Positions 51,745 to 62,829 of a stretch of DNA of 64,000 nt are shown here, in pieces; position 1 is the first letter of the stretch, and every line of letters starts with the position of its first letter. This DNA comes from Apodemus sylvaticus (Eukaryota; Chordata; Mammalia; Rodentia; Muridae), in contig NC_067485.1 in the NCBI RefSeq assembly GCF_947179515.1, positions 13,830,096 to 13,894,095 on the forward strand, given 5' to 3'. The position numbers and the translations under genes are program-made. The notes below the pieces were generated by a model. That model was given only the letters and a program-made list of their open reading frames with translations. It was not told where the DNA came from and searched no databases.

Positions 51745-53090
51745 TGATGCATCGCTCTGATTCTGTCCTCACCATTAGATGGCACGTGGCCGTGCTCTTA
51801 CTGGGGAGAGATTCAAGCTCCTGACATGTCTACAAATGGCCCCCAGAATTCTTGAAGACTCGGCCATCAGCTTTCATGAGCTGATTCAACAAGCCTCCCG
51901 CAAACATCACTGACTTGAGCCTGCCTCAGTCAGCTCTGACATGAGTATCCTAGAGCATGGAGGAGGGAGCAGGGAGTGTATACCCCAAGGACCATGCAAT
52001 TCTGGAACCTGGAAATCAATTAAAAAGGACTGTCATGGAGTCTGCAGAAGTTGTCTCCTTACTCAGAGCGACTGAGGATTGTCCCCTCACAGCTCCCATA
52101 CTGCCAGGCAGGTATAGGGCAGGTCTGCAGTCTTTGGGAGCAAGAAGGCTCAGTAGAGCTGTTTCACAGAGCCTCCTCCCCAGGCTTTGGCCATTGCTGA
52201 GCCGTGAGGCATGAAGGGACAAGAAAAGGAAACAGTTAGCTCCCTCTCTCCTACTACTAGGCTGACAGTTCTCAGAACATCTCCCAAGGACAACCCTGCT
52301 CAACAAAATGACTAGAATGCTTTGGGATTATCCAAACTGAGATGTTTGCTGTTGCTGACATCTAGAGGGTGGAGTCTGGAGATGCTACCAAGCAGTCCAC
52401 AGTACCCAGGACCCACGGTGGAGAACTGTCAGCTCTAAACAGCAGTGCCGATTGACAAGCCCTATTCCAAGCACTGAACCAATAAATGCCGACTGTGTGA
52501 ATTTCGTGAGCCGCAAGCGGAGACCTATGCTCTTGCTTTTGGTGCTGAGGACTGGAATGAAAGGTGCTGTTTATTATTCCACAGCAGGGGAAAGCGCTGT
52601 TTATACAGAACATCAAAGGTCGCTGCCTCTGATATCAATTCCACATTGCAGGAGCCTTGGCCAAATCAAATTAGCTTATTTTCCTTGATATTAAGTTTGA
52701 CAAGCAAAGAGACTGTGAAAACCAGAATTCCAACTGGGTGTGCCCCTATGATTCCGTTAAAAAAATTGAACCTTGAGATTCCAACAGTAGCCTCATTCTT
52801 CGTGCAAGGATTATGTTACAGCCGGTATTTATCTTGTCTAGAGAGGTACTTGCTAGATCCTCTGTTCTTTCTAAGATTCAGTTTCTTCGGGATGGGACCG
52901 AAGCAGCCAACGTTGGGTAGACCTGTGGTGGATGCCCACAGCGGATGCCCAGGAGAGAAGCCTTCGGCTCCACGCAAAACCTGGTATTAAGATAATTTGG
53001 TGTGGTGCAGTGGTGTGTCAGCATCTGTGTCTGCCAAAAGGACAAAAAAAAAAAAAAGGAAGAAAGAAATAGAGAGGGCTGGTCATTCTT
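51743..53090. other. Unique stretch with conserved-looking block
   Basis: 52620-52800 (GATATCAATTCCACATTG, AAATCAAATTAGCTTATTTTCC, GATATTAAGTTTGACAAG, CCGTTAAAAAAATTGAACC) has the low-CpG AT-rich look of conserved non-coding DNA. No repeat family or gene seen. Confidence 0.35.
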
Positions 53091-53099
53091 AAGGGGACC

Positions 53100-53255
53100 C
53101 AATAACTTTGGAAATCTGGTGACCGCTGTGATCGCGCCTCTGCCGGCCAGTGCACATGCCTGACACACAGAGCTCTGCAGTATACTCCCGGCGTCCCAAG
53201 TGTCAGCCAGGAAGCCTCGCACTGGGATTATGAAGCGCTGCCGTAGGCCTGGGTG
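53100..53255. other. CpG cluster
   Basis: About ten CpGs in 155 bases (GTGACCGC, GATCGCGCC, TGCCGGCC, CCCGGCGTCC, CTCGCAC, GAAGCGC, GCCGTAGG) with no recognised repeat. It lies next to a 13-base A run (53044-53056). Confidence 0.4.
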
Positions 53256-53299
53256 TGTACTAGGGTGGAGTTAATAGAGCAACCAGGAAGACTTGGGGC

Positions 53300-53380
53300 A
53301 GGGTACTGAGGTTGCACCTAGGAGCCTCCAGCTCAGCTGGAATCTGAATTTCCTCGGTCACAAAATGGGGTGTTGCAAAA
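53300..53380 (+). repeat. MIR-like fragment
   Basis: GCTGGAATCTGAATTTCCTCGGTCACAAAATGGGGTG resembles the plus-strand CAGTTTCCTCATCTGTAAAATGGGG text of MIR. Confidence 0.5.
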
Positions 53381-54564
53381 AAAGGTGGCCCTGTCCCTCA
53401 GAACGGGGTGGCTCTAAAGCAGTGTGGAGAGTAGAGGGGGATGGTCTGTCTGAGGGAAGAAAGGCGGTTTTCACTTTTAAACAGAGCTCATGGGGCATCT
53501 ACTGCATGCAGACATCAAGCACTGGAAATTTGAAGAAAACCTTCCATTACAGCCACTGTGAGCTTCCAAGTCTGGCGGTCCTATTAATGTCCAGAAGACA
53601 CTGGTTGGCTTCAGTCCTTCTATACCTCTGGCTCTTTCTGCCCATATCCCTGTGATTGTCCCTTAGCCTTGGGGTGGAGTGTGACATAGATGTACCAGCT
53701 GTGGCAGAGCATCTATAGACGCCTGTTCTCTGCATTGCACTTGGGGGTCAGGCATTTTTACATCCAGCTTAGAATACAGAAGCTTCCATGTCTGGTAGTA
53801 GGACCTAGAATCTCTGGCAGAGGCTGACTCTCAAATGTAGCCTTCCAGGAATTACTTAACAGCTTTTTTGCCCTGTGGCTTCTGTGATGAAATTGGGACA
53901 CACAACCTCTGCTGTCCTGATGAAGTCCTCTGTGGTGTGAAATGAACCTTTGAGGGGTGAGGGCAGGGCTGTCCCAGTCCCCTGTTTTGTTCTTAAGAGA
54001 CAAACAGGGCCTGACATGTGAGGTGCTCACACAACAGCTCTGGAGGGTGAATGGAGTCCCCTACTTAGAAGATCAGACTTAAACAGACTGCAAAGGAAGA
54101 TTGGGGGGACAGCTAATGAGGTCCCCTTTAAACAGGGCTGTAAGGAGGATGGGGTGGAGTTGAGAAAGAAGGCATCTGGTTGGGATGAAGCCTTGGAGAT
54201 GGCGTATGAGGAGGCAGGGGCCTGAAGAGGAATGACAGGAGACACCCCATGCAGATGCTGCCTGGCAGATAGATAATCCTCATATCCAAGGGACTCTCAA
54301 AGGCAACAGGGAGGAAGTAGGGAAGATCCCAAGAAGGAAGCACAGGTGGCAGTAAAAGATGACCTCTAGATGACCTGGGGCCTGGTAGGTCAAGGCCAAG
54401 ACTTCCACCTTTGTCCTGAGGGAGATGAATGGTTTCAGCCTCCTTGCTTGAGTCCTGCTGTCTGTTTGTCCATCCAGACAAAAGCAGAACCAAGGAGTAT
54501 CTCCTGCCCATGTCTTTGGCCTTCCCATGTGCATCTTCCTCCTCTCTTTTCAGACTAACCCTGT
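53381..54564. other. Unique non-coding stretch
   Basis: No repeat family or gene. The 189-codon minus-strand frame (54128-54697) runs through the 36-bp duplication at its N-terminal end and shows no known domain. Confidence 0.4.
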
Positions 54565-54636
54565 GAATTTCCCTTGAAAGCTTACCCCTCTGCCTTCTCA
54601 GAATTTCCCTTGAAAGCTTACCCCTCTGCCTTCTCA
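54565..54636 (+). repeat. 36-bp perfect tandem duplication
   Basis: GAATTTCCCTTGAAAGCTTA...CTGCCTTCTCA occurs twice head to tail (54565-54600 and 54601-54636) with no difference. Being 36 bases it keeps phase and gives a 12-residue repeat in the antisense frame. Confidence 0.97.
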
Positions 54637-54763
54637 GTGGCAGGAAGAGATCATCGACATCCCATCTCCACCTCCAACCTCCATTCCTCTTAGCCATGAC
54701 TAAATCATCCTTACGTCAACAGATTCGGTCTGAAAACATTTGGAAGGTTAACCAAGATACCAG

Positions 54764-54955
54764 CATGGAAGCCTATAATCTTGGCATTCAGGAGGCTGAG
54801 GCAGGAAGATCATGGATTTAAGACCAGCTTGAACTGTATAGAAAGAGGCTATCAGAAGGAGGAGGAGAAGAAGGAGGAGGAGTGGGAGAAGGAGTATAAA
54901 AAAGGAGGAGAAGGAGAAGAAGAAAAAGGAGAAGAGAAAGAAGGAGAAGCAGTTA
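54764..54955 (+). repeat. Decayed B1 plus purine-rich tail
   Basis: CCAGCATGGAAGCCTATAATCTTGGC, CAGGAGGCTGAGGCAGGAAGATCATGG and AAGACCAGCTTGAACTGTATAG are an old B1. From 54846 an imperfect GGA/GAA tract replaces the tail (broken by a few pyrimidines). Same organisation as the far larger tract at 63.3-63.9 kb. Confidence 0.75.
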
Positions 54956-56097
54956 GATGAGACGTCCTGAAACTCTCCTATGAAAACCTTTTCCTTTTAC
55001 CATTGGTCGAGAGGCATAAAACTCCCATTTTACCCATTTTCTATCAGGACTTGCAGCTCACCCATTGTCATTTCCCTTGAACAGAGGGAAGAGACTAGAA
55101 CGGATATTTTGCAAGATCGCAAAAATATAGCAGAAGTGAGCCTTACTACTTTGTGGGCACTAGATCAAATCTTATCTCATGTCCAACATTCTCTAGCCCT
55201 TTAGCTTCCTGAGGCACTGAGTTCACTCTTCCTCAGCCGTGCTGAATAGGATTTGGGGTATGGGCGCGCTTCATTGATTCAGGAGACTAGGCCAATAGTC
55301 CAAAGTTGTTAATTCTACAGAATAGGATCTATAAAAGAGTTGCCAAAAAATAGAGGCATCTGGGAGATTGAAACTGAAATCTGCAGTCATAAAACCTTAT
55401 GTTCTACCCAAGTCTATGACGGGCCATTAATCCACAACTTCACACCAGAGCACAACCAAATACACAGAGAGCAATCGGAAGCACATGTGACACCGTTCCA
55501 AAAGACTTGGGATTCAGTTTGTGTGTTTGGAGAACAGCCTAGAAAATTTGGATGTCTCCCCAAAGGAGGCAAGCTTAGGGGGTCTAAGGAACCAGCAGGG
55601 ATCTCCTGCGAGCTTTTGCGTGGCTCTCCAGGACACTTCCTCTCTGGGGAAGGCTCTTAGCTGCTGGGCCTCTCCACCCTATGATGGAAGTTGGCCGTGC
55701 ATCAGAAGGCGTGAGTAATGAAGGCCTGGTTTGCAGGCTCCGGAGAGCAACACTTGGTGTGGCTGGGCTGAATTTGCTGGGAGACAGCCCAGTGGGTGGG
55801 TCCTTGTCTGTCGAAGCTCATTTGTCCCTGCCTGGGTCTGTTGCCCATCTCGTTTGAACTTAAGGCAGATGACAAGGGGTGAGTCTCAAGCTGACTTGTG
55901 GAAGCTGCCAGCATTGACCCTGGGGCATCTGTACCCAGAATGGCCTCTGTTCAGCCACTCACCTTCAACATCGGGATCCTTTTCCTCAGCAATGGTCCAG
56001 AGAAGATAGAGCAGGAATCTTGCTTTAGGGAGGAAGAGCAGAAAGAGTATTTGTTCAACTCTGTTTGTTAAGGCTTCCCTTTTACACGCAATGGTTT
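54956..56097. other. Unique non-coding stretch
   Basis: No repeat family or gene recognised. Overlapping frames of 65-106 codons show no domain. Confidence 0.4.
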
Positions 56098-56120
56098 TTG
56101 TTTTGTTTTGTTTTGTTTAG
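56098..56120. repeat. (TTTTG)n pentanucleotide repeat
   Basis: Four to five TTTTG units ending in TTTAG. Confidence 0.95.
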
Positions 56121-57429
56121 CTCATCTGTAAACTAAACAGTCACTCAATGCCCATGAACATCTGCTTCATCTTTGGTACAATGAAGAACACTGTAACTGT
56201 TTCAGTAAGTTGTCGTAACAATTAAACCCTGAGAACACAAATGGGAAGTGCTTTAGCATAGCCCCACATATTTAGTGAATTCCATCGATGTTGTCTGCAA
56301 TCACCCAGTTCCAACAGGAGGATGCTGAGGCATTGTTTGCGGCCAAGAAAAGGGAGAAATCAAAATCAGACTGAGTTGCAGCACCGCCTCTGGTGAGTGC
56401 TTGCATGGACACACACAAGTAGCACCCTCCACTTTCCAGCAGCAAGGTCAAAGAGTTCAGCCTCTGGCTAGGCACATGTGGTTTCTGCCCACGATGGGGA
56501 TATTAACTTGCTCAAACCGACTGATGTGCATGTCACACTCTTTATAAGGTGGTGTATGGCATACAGTCGCCACAAACGTCCCGTCGGGAGACTAAATAAT
56601 GTTGTCTCCGGCTTGCCAATATGTCACCCACATCCAAAGTCCTGACATTAATCTAAACCATTTTGGGGTTGGCATTGGAGGAGAGGAGAAGACAGAAAGA
56701 GGGGGGGTCTGTGTTGCTGAGGATAGCCAGGTAGGTACGGAATGTTATCCTTCGTGCAATAGTGTTGTATCACCCTATCAGCTGCTCAGCCACCATACTG
56801 ACTTAAGCAAAGCCAACTCTGGATCCCTCTTTCTCTGCTGCTCCAGATTATTCAAGTAACTGTTTGCACGTGGGTGGCTCCGTATTCCCAGGGGTGGGAC
56901 TCTGTGGTGACTTCTGTCATTTCCTATCTGGGCCAAAGAAGCAAGTGCTACTTGAAGAGAGGTGACAGAAGCCTGGCTTCCAGGAGTCACTCTCAACGCT
57001 TAGACAGGTTGTCATCCTTTGGAGGAAGTTACTATTTGCCCAAGCCAGCTTCTCCATCACACCACAGTTGGAGTCTGGGAGAACTGCCTGTCTCTTCACA
57101 GCCATCATTATGTGAAAAGGACAGGTTGGAATCACAGGAAGGACTCAGATTTGCCCTTGCTCTGAGCCAAGAGAGGAAAGAGTGGGAGGGCGGGCGATCA
57201 GGCTCTGGCTGGAGACGTGGAACAATTTTCTCCATCTCAGGTCGAGCCAGTGTGCATCGAGACACCACGATTCCACTTGTGGACTTCCGCCCAGGCAGAA
57301 CTTGCAGCACGAAAGGGACTCCTGTTTCCAGTTGGAGGATAATCCTTCAGACAAGGGATAAGTAAGTGAGATCGACTGGGGAGAGGGGATTAGAGCAGAG
57401 AGTGGGAAATCTCACCACAAAGACTGTTT
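56121..57429. other. Unique stretch with 163-codon frame
   Basis: The frame 56874-57365 is the longest outside obvious repeats. It is Ser/Arg-rich, has no domain I recognise, has three overlapping antisense frames, and stops at TAA with GTAAGT just after. I do not call it a gene. Confidence 0.35.
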
Positions 57430-57625
57430 ACAACCTATAAATACTGTTGTTAATTTCAAGCCATCAAAATCATTCAAGAACCTGAGGGCAGCCAATGCCC
57501 CAGACCCTGCATGAATCTGTAAGGGATCTCTGAGCAAAGCTGCGAATTTGCTGCTATTCCTGGCCTATAAAAATATGACCTTAATTACAAGTCAAGTCAT
57601 TCTCATTAGAAGGGGGATGGGAGAG
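57430..57625. promoter_or_regulatory. Candidate conserved non-coding element
   Basis: TTTACAACCTATAAATACTGTTGTTAATTTC, GCCATCAAAATCATTC, GCATGAATCTG and CCTATAAAAATATGACCTTAATTACAAGTCAAGTC are unique, AT-rich, CpG-poor words typical of enhancers. Conservation is untested. Confidence 0.3.
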
Positions 57626-57884
57626 GCTAGAGAGGGCTGGTTGAGAAATGGACACTGGTCATGGGGAGCAGAAATGTGCTTGCAATTTACATCAGGAAGA
57701 AAGCGGGTCTGATTTTTATAGAGGATGTGCCGAGAACATATCCGGCTACAGAAAAGACATGAGTGGGAACAGCCGAGGCCTCATTTACTTTGGAGGCAAG
57801 ACCCAGCATCCTTACGCACAAAGAAGGCTTCCTTTCTCATATGTAAGAGAGTCCGGGGAACCCTTTCTCATAGCTGTCCTGTAG

Positions 57885-58060
57885 ATTTATTTTGGAAAGG
57901 AACGTGGCTTCACTCCTCACTCCTATAAAGAAAGCCTGACGATAATGACTTTATCGTCTCATCCATTGGCTTACATGACTGTGTTTCTTATGTGCTTGAC
58001 TCAAGGTTAATTACAATAAGTCAGATATTATCACAACCATCAGGAAATGGACGTGAAACC
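57885..58060. promoter_or_regulatory. Candidate conserved non-coding element
   Basis: CTATAAAGAAAGCC, CGATAATGACTTTATCGTC (a near-perfect inverted repeat, CGATAA...TTATCG), TTACATGACTGTG, GGTTAATTACAATAAG and CAGATATTATCAC suggest GATA- and homeodomain-type sites. Unique sequence; no repeat match. Confidence 0.3.
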
Positions 58061-58307
58061 AGTTGCAGATGTGCATGGGAATCAGAGTGCGAGCAGATGT
58101 TGATGGGAGCCAGGGGCTTTGCTAATAGCTCAAAAAAAAAAAGAGGCTTCTGTTATTTACTTATTTATCTTTACTTTATGGTTCTGGGGGTTGAATCCAG
58201 AGCCTTTCCCATGGTAGGCAAATGATCCACTTATGAACAATATCACGAGCCAGCTTTTGCATTTCTGTAATAATGTCCGCCAAACCTTAGGTGTTGTCTC
58301 CTAACAC
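58061..58307. other. Unique stretch, possible decayed SINE piece
   Basis: 58165-58255 (TTTATGGTTCTGGGGGTTGAATCCAGAGC, GGTAGGCAAATGATCCACTTATGAAC) resembles the antisense tRNA-like half of an ID/B4 SINE (GGTGCTGGGGATTGAACC...GGCAAGCGCTCTACC). Confidence 0.4.
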
Positions 58308-58510
58308 AAAGGGAAACTGAGTTGGGTGGTGGTGGCACATGCCTTTAATCCCAGAACTTGGGAGGCAGAGGCAAGCAGATTTCTGAGTTCGAGACCAGCC
58401 TGGTCTACAGAGTAAGTTCCAAGACAGCCAGAGCTATACAGAGAAACCCTGTCTCGAAAAAACCAAAAAACAAACAAACAAACAAAACAAAACAAAAAAG
58501 GGAAACTGAG
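58308..58510 (+). mobile_element. B1 SINE with target-site duplication
   Basis: Complete B1 (58322-58465): GGGTGGTGGTGGCACATGCCTTTAATCCCAG, GGCAGAGGCAAGCAG, TTCTGAGTTCGAGACCAGCC, GTAAGTTCCAAGACAGCCAG, GAAACCCTGTCTCG, then an A-rich CAAA tail to about 58496. AAAGGGAAACTGAG is present unchanged on both sides (58308-58321 and 58497-58510). A young, textbook L1-mediated insertion. Confidence 0.97.
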
Positions 58511-59440
58511 GCCAGGAGACACGAAAGGAGTGGTCCAAACTGGCTCACACCCTGTACTAACACTCTCTACTCTTGCCTGCATCACTCAGGGCCAGACACA
58601 GCATTCACAGGCATCACACGAGGGTTTCCGGACAGTTCAGTGCCATTCACAGCATGCAGGTCGCTAAAGTCCCCTCCTAATGGAACCAACCAGTGTGTAG
58701 ATGGGGAACGGAGATGTGCCATGGGCTTCTGTTGCATTTTGATTTCCCTTTTTGTTTACTTGAGACAAGGATTCAATAGGAAGCTCAGGCTAGCCTGTAA
58801 GCCATTGACCACCTAGCTGTCTCTTCCTCCTGAGTCTTGTGACTATGGGTTTGTACATGCCCAAGCGGAGCAATTGATTTTAACATCTCCTAAAACGTGA
58901 TTCACAATAGCAACAAGTGCTCAATGTATCAAGTGTCAAGGTGCCCTAACCTTCACCCAAATAGGCACATCACTGTCCTGAGGACTGATTCCCCTTTGTT
59001 CCAATCTACCCTACCTTGGACAAGGAATCTGTTGCTGTCAAAATTCATATGGGAATCTCTCAGCTTAGCTCAAAATTTGAATCCAGTCCCATCAGAGCTA
59101 GCAGCAGCATGCAAGAGGCTGCCTTTGCGTTTAGTGAATGGCTCAGAGCAGCAGCCACCCTCCCAGCTCCTCTAAGGTGAGTCAATAGCTCGGAGGAATC
59201 CGTTCTCCAGGGTTGTGGTGAGTAGGTGGGTGGGTGGGAGAGGCTTTTCCGAGACTTGACTAGCCACATTCTGGAAATTTTCATGGGCGCTAATTGTCAC
59301 CTCTGGGGTGACAATTTTAACTTCACTTTCTGATAAGAAGCCCCAAAGCAAAGTGAAAATCCAGGCAGAAGATGATGAGGCAATATCTGTCTGTCCTCTG
59401 GGACATAAGTTCGAATGAGGAAGCTCCTTAGGGTTATAAC
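58511..59440. other. Unique non-coding stretch
   Basis: Weak antisense B1-like text (TTTACTTGAGACAAGGATTC...AAGCTCAGGCTAGCCTG) around 58755-58850. Otherwise no repeat family or gene. Confidence 0.4.
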
Positions 59441-59444
59441 CACT

Positions 59445-59740
59445 GTATCAGTCAGCTTGACAACACTATAATGAAATACCTGACACAGGCCGCTTACAAA
59501 CTAAAGAAAGGTTTGTTCTAGCTCAAGGTTCTGAACAATCTATAGATAGTATAAGGATCCTAGTGTTCTGATTCAGGTATTACAAGAGGATTACACAGTG
59601 GCATAAGCTAAAATAATTGCATGTAGAGCTGGATAATATTCCTCCAAAAGATCTATGTTCTAATCCAGGAACCCATTTCTCAGGCCATTTTCTGTTACTA
59701 TAATATAACTCCTGAGACTAGGTCATTTATAAAAAAGAAG
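59445..59740 (+). repeat. Old hAT-like/medium-reiterated repeat pieces
   Basis: ATCAGTCAGCTTGACAACACTATAATGAAATACCTGACACAGG...AAAGAAAGGTTTGTTCTAGCTC and CAGGCCATTTTCTGTTACTATAATATAACTCC...GGTCATTTATAAAAAAGAAG both follow the 5' end of the repeat class seen at 15.6 and 32.5 kb. Two partial copies in the same orientation. Confidence 0.4.
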
Positions 59741-59888
59741 TTATTTGGCAAACACTTGGGGAGTTAGAAGCCAAAGACTGAGCAGCAGCAGCTGACAAGG
59801 GCCTGGCGCTGGGTTATGCTGTGATGGAAAAGCAGAGGCTGTGACAGGGCTGGGGAGATGGGGGGGGGAGGGGAGGGCGGGGAGAAAA

Positions 59889-60035
59889 TGTGGTATATAT
59901 GTATAAACAATGGAGTTTGATTTTTCTCTAAAGAAGGAAATCGAGTCATGGTTTGCATGATAATGGGAGCAACTGGGGATTGTCATGTGAAATAAAGTAA
60001 CCAGATTCAAAAAGATACATGCCCTGAGTGTTCAC
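59889..60035 (+). repeat. L1 ORF2 C-terminal fragment
   Basis: AATGTGGTATATATGTATAAACAATGGAG, CTCTAAAGAAGGAAATCGAGTCATGG, AATGGGAGCAACTGGGGATTGTCATGTGAAATAAAGTAACCAGATTC matches the codons of the L1 ORF2 C-terminal region. Short and old. Confidence 0.65.
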
Positions 60036-61204
60036 TCCTGCTGGGTGGGGTCCACATTTGGCAAGATGGAAGATGAGCGGAGGATGGTGTGAGGAGACTC
60101 ACTGAAGAACACGATGCTGAAAACCTGCTAACGGATGGATGCAGGATGGATACCTTGGGGCCCGGGAAGCACGGGTACGAGGCTCTAGACCGGTGTTCTC
60201 CCCAAGAATGCCGAGAGAAAGCGCAGACACCATGACTGCAGCCTTCCAATTTCAGACATAGAGGTCTGACCTTCAGAAAATAAAATGAGCCTCTTTAGCC
60301 GCTGAATCTGCAGCAATTTCTAGTATCAAACAGAAGACAGAAACACACACAGTGACTCTGGAGGGTTTTTTTTCTTGCTTCAGAGATTAAGTGAGAAGTG
60401 TTCCACTCTGCTCTCAGATCTCAAGACCCAGTCAGAAATCTTAGAAATTAAATTTAAGTTGTCTGTCAAAAAAAAAAAAACCAACACCAAAAAAACAAAA
60501 AACAAAAAACAATAAAATCACTCAGGGCGCTAAAACTTATCAGGATACACCCCTTTGGAATTCGTATGGAAACCTTAATTAGGCTAATTCTCTAATTAAC
60601 TTCAGTGCTGAGATTATAAGACAAACCACCAGGGCTGGTTTAAACTACTTTTGGTCTTTATAAACACTTAACCTAAGGGCACATAGACTAACAATTTACA
60701 GTCTGCTTCCTTAGTTTGCTCTGATATTGTTGGCATGTAGAATAATACCATGTTCAGTTCAGTTTACAGCCAACCAAAAGGACGGCCACAGTAGATAGAA
60801 CTCGCATAGCTTCAGGGGTGAGTGAGGAGTCTATCAGTCATTGTGAATTTGGCTGCTGCCATGTTTAACCAAAATTAGATTTAAAAGGGAGAGGCTACTC
60901 ACTCAGTCAAAAGGCAGACTTAACTCAGCCAAGGAAACAGTTACAATTCTCTTCTCCAGATGAAACACTTAAAAGCATATACAAAGTTAAAGCCAAAGGA
61001 TGCTGAGAAGTTTTAGGCTAAAAAAAAAAAAATCAAGTCTTTCAGGAGACTGCTGGTGAGTGACCAGATAGCCTCACTAGAGTTTGACTCCAAGTAGATA
61101 AAATAAAAGAAATCAAGCAGAGGAGCTGGGTCCCTTCTGTGAGATCTACCCACAGGGGCCTCAAGACCAACCTTGGGAAGGTGGCTGGGGTCAGGCATGG
61201 GGGG
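60036..61204. other. Unique stretch: CpG cluster, A-rich tract, AT-rich block
   Basis: 60070-60225 has about ten CpGs (GAGCGG, CACGATG, AACGGATGG, CCCGGGAAGCACGGGTACGAGG, ACCGG, GCCGAG, AGCGC). 60467-60515 is an A-rich tract. 60550-60760 is a TAAT-rich unique block (CCTTAATTAGGCTAATTCTCTAATTAAC, GGTTTAAACTAC) with the look of conserved non-coding DNA. No gene. Confidence 0.35.
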
Positions 61205-61280
61205 AGCAGGGTCTGGGTAGATCTTTCATCTCAGCACTAGGGAGACAGAGGCAGGAAGATCTCTGAGTCTGCAGAGACAG
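61205..61280 (+). repeat. B1 fragment
   Basis: GATCTTTCATCTCAGCACTAGGGAGACAGAGGCAGGAAGATCTCTGAGT is the middle of a B1; both ends are missing. Confidence 0.6.
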
Positions 61281-62720
61281 AGACACGGAGAGAGGGGGGT
61301 GGCTGGGGCTAGTCCTGCACTGTCAGGGATTTGCCATCCATTCTTTATGAATCAAAGCCTGCTGCATCAACAACAAAAGCATAGAGCAAAACAAAGCCAA
61401 TTGTGAATACATATGTCTACAGAACCCTGACCAGTGAGTGGTTCTGGTTCTCTGTGAGAGAAAGCCAGCGGCTTCTATGTGCTGAGAAAAGGGTATCTGT
61501 GGACCTGCTGGGCATTCAAAACTGCCCTTCCAGGCAGGAAGGAACGATCCCACAGCTCTGTCTGAAGCTAGTGGCTTGGTTCTCTAAGGTTCTGGGGCAG
61601 TGAGGTCAAAGTTCACGGTCTTTTAATGGCTTCAGCCTTCCCTTCCATCTTGACAGCCCCTCAACAGGTGCTGCTGTTAGGAAAACATTGTTAGAAAAGC
61701 GTTTTACTGGTGGCGTTACAAAGCAGGGATTCTCAGCCACAGCACCCTGCATCTCTCTCCTTACCCGGACTGTCAAGCGGTCTTTCTTCACCGCCCTAGT
61801 TTTCAGTCCAACAGAAGCCACCTGACCAGCACACCACACCTTCTAAAACCAACCGAGAAAAGTCAAAGTATCTCAGAAACAACAGAGGGCGCTCTTGTCA
61901 GTTAATAGCTGGCTGGGTGTCTCCAGGAGGCAGAAGGAAACAGCAGGTTTTCCTGGTGTCTGGAATTGTGTCTTGTTTGGCTTTTGTTCTTCTGCTTTGA
62001 GGGTACAGCAGTTTCCAGAAGAGCATCACTTCTTCCTTCACAAAGCAACTTTTGTTTGGATTGATTACAGTCCCCAAAAGAATCATGGGCAGGGTTAGTT
62101 ATTAATGAGGACAGTAATAACTGAGCTCCTTAAAAGGCTCCTCTTACAGCCATTCAGAACTCAGAGCAGCAACAGAAATTCGATTTCCCTAAACAATATC
62201 TGATGCTAATAAAATTTATTCCTGAGTGACATATGCCCTGGCCAACCAAATAGGTTGTGTCTTCAAGCCACAATAAACCGTAATTACAGAAAGCACTGAG
62301 GAGACGGCTTCCTCTTCTGTGAAGATCACTCCTGCGTTCAGTACCTGCTCATATCTGTACTTTTATGTGATGAGAAGGATCATTTGAGAATGGTACAAAG
62401 ACACACGTTCATTGAAACTCGGAGCTAAAATCAGTCAGGGGTGGGGGGGTTGGGGGGGGTTAGTTTCCTACTACAGACTTTTTTTTCACTCTATGTGAGG
62501 CTTTAATAAATCTCATCCACAAAAAAGGATTTAAAATTCCATTTTAAAGGACTTGCACATGAAAACATCACACAGCAGAATGTTCAGGTAGAATAGCCAT
62601 TCTGAAGCTGTGGGTCTTCAGGATGGATTTTACATGTATATATGTTTTTATACCTTCACTGTGTATATATATTTATGCACTTATCTGCCACCCAAAATTG
62701 GAAAATTTGTGACCAAGCAC
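61281..62720. other. Unique stretch with conserved-looking block
   Basis: 62190-62310 (TTTCCCTAAACAATATCTGATGCTAATAAAATTTATTCC, CAATAAACCGTAATTACAG) is AT-rich and CpG-poor. G runs at 62442-62458. No gene or repeat family recognised. Confidence 0.35.
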
Positions 62721-62722
62721 TA

Positions 62723-62776
62723 CAAAAAAAAAAAAAAAAAGCAATTAGCTCCAGGGCCTCCTTTAGGATGCAGGTG

Positions 62777-62829
<53 letters not shown>
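62723..62829. repeat. A18 tract and (CTAT)n microsatellite
   Basis: An 18-base A run (about 62723-62740), then 13 CTAT units (62778-62829). The intervening 36 bases are not recognised. Confidence 0.95.

Noticed and set aside
54128..54697. 189-codon minus-strand frame
   Set aside because: No recognisable domain, passes through a tandem duplication, overlapped by other frames in all phases; consistent with chance.
56874..57365. 163-codon plus-strand frame, longest outside repeats
   Set aside because: Ser/Arg-rich with no family resemblance and three overlapping antisense frames; nothing beyond length supports it. RNA-seq or rat alignment showing coding constraint would overturn this.
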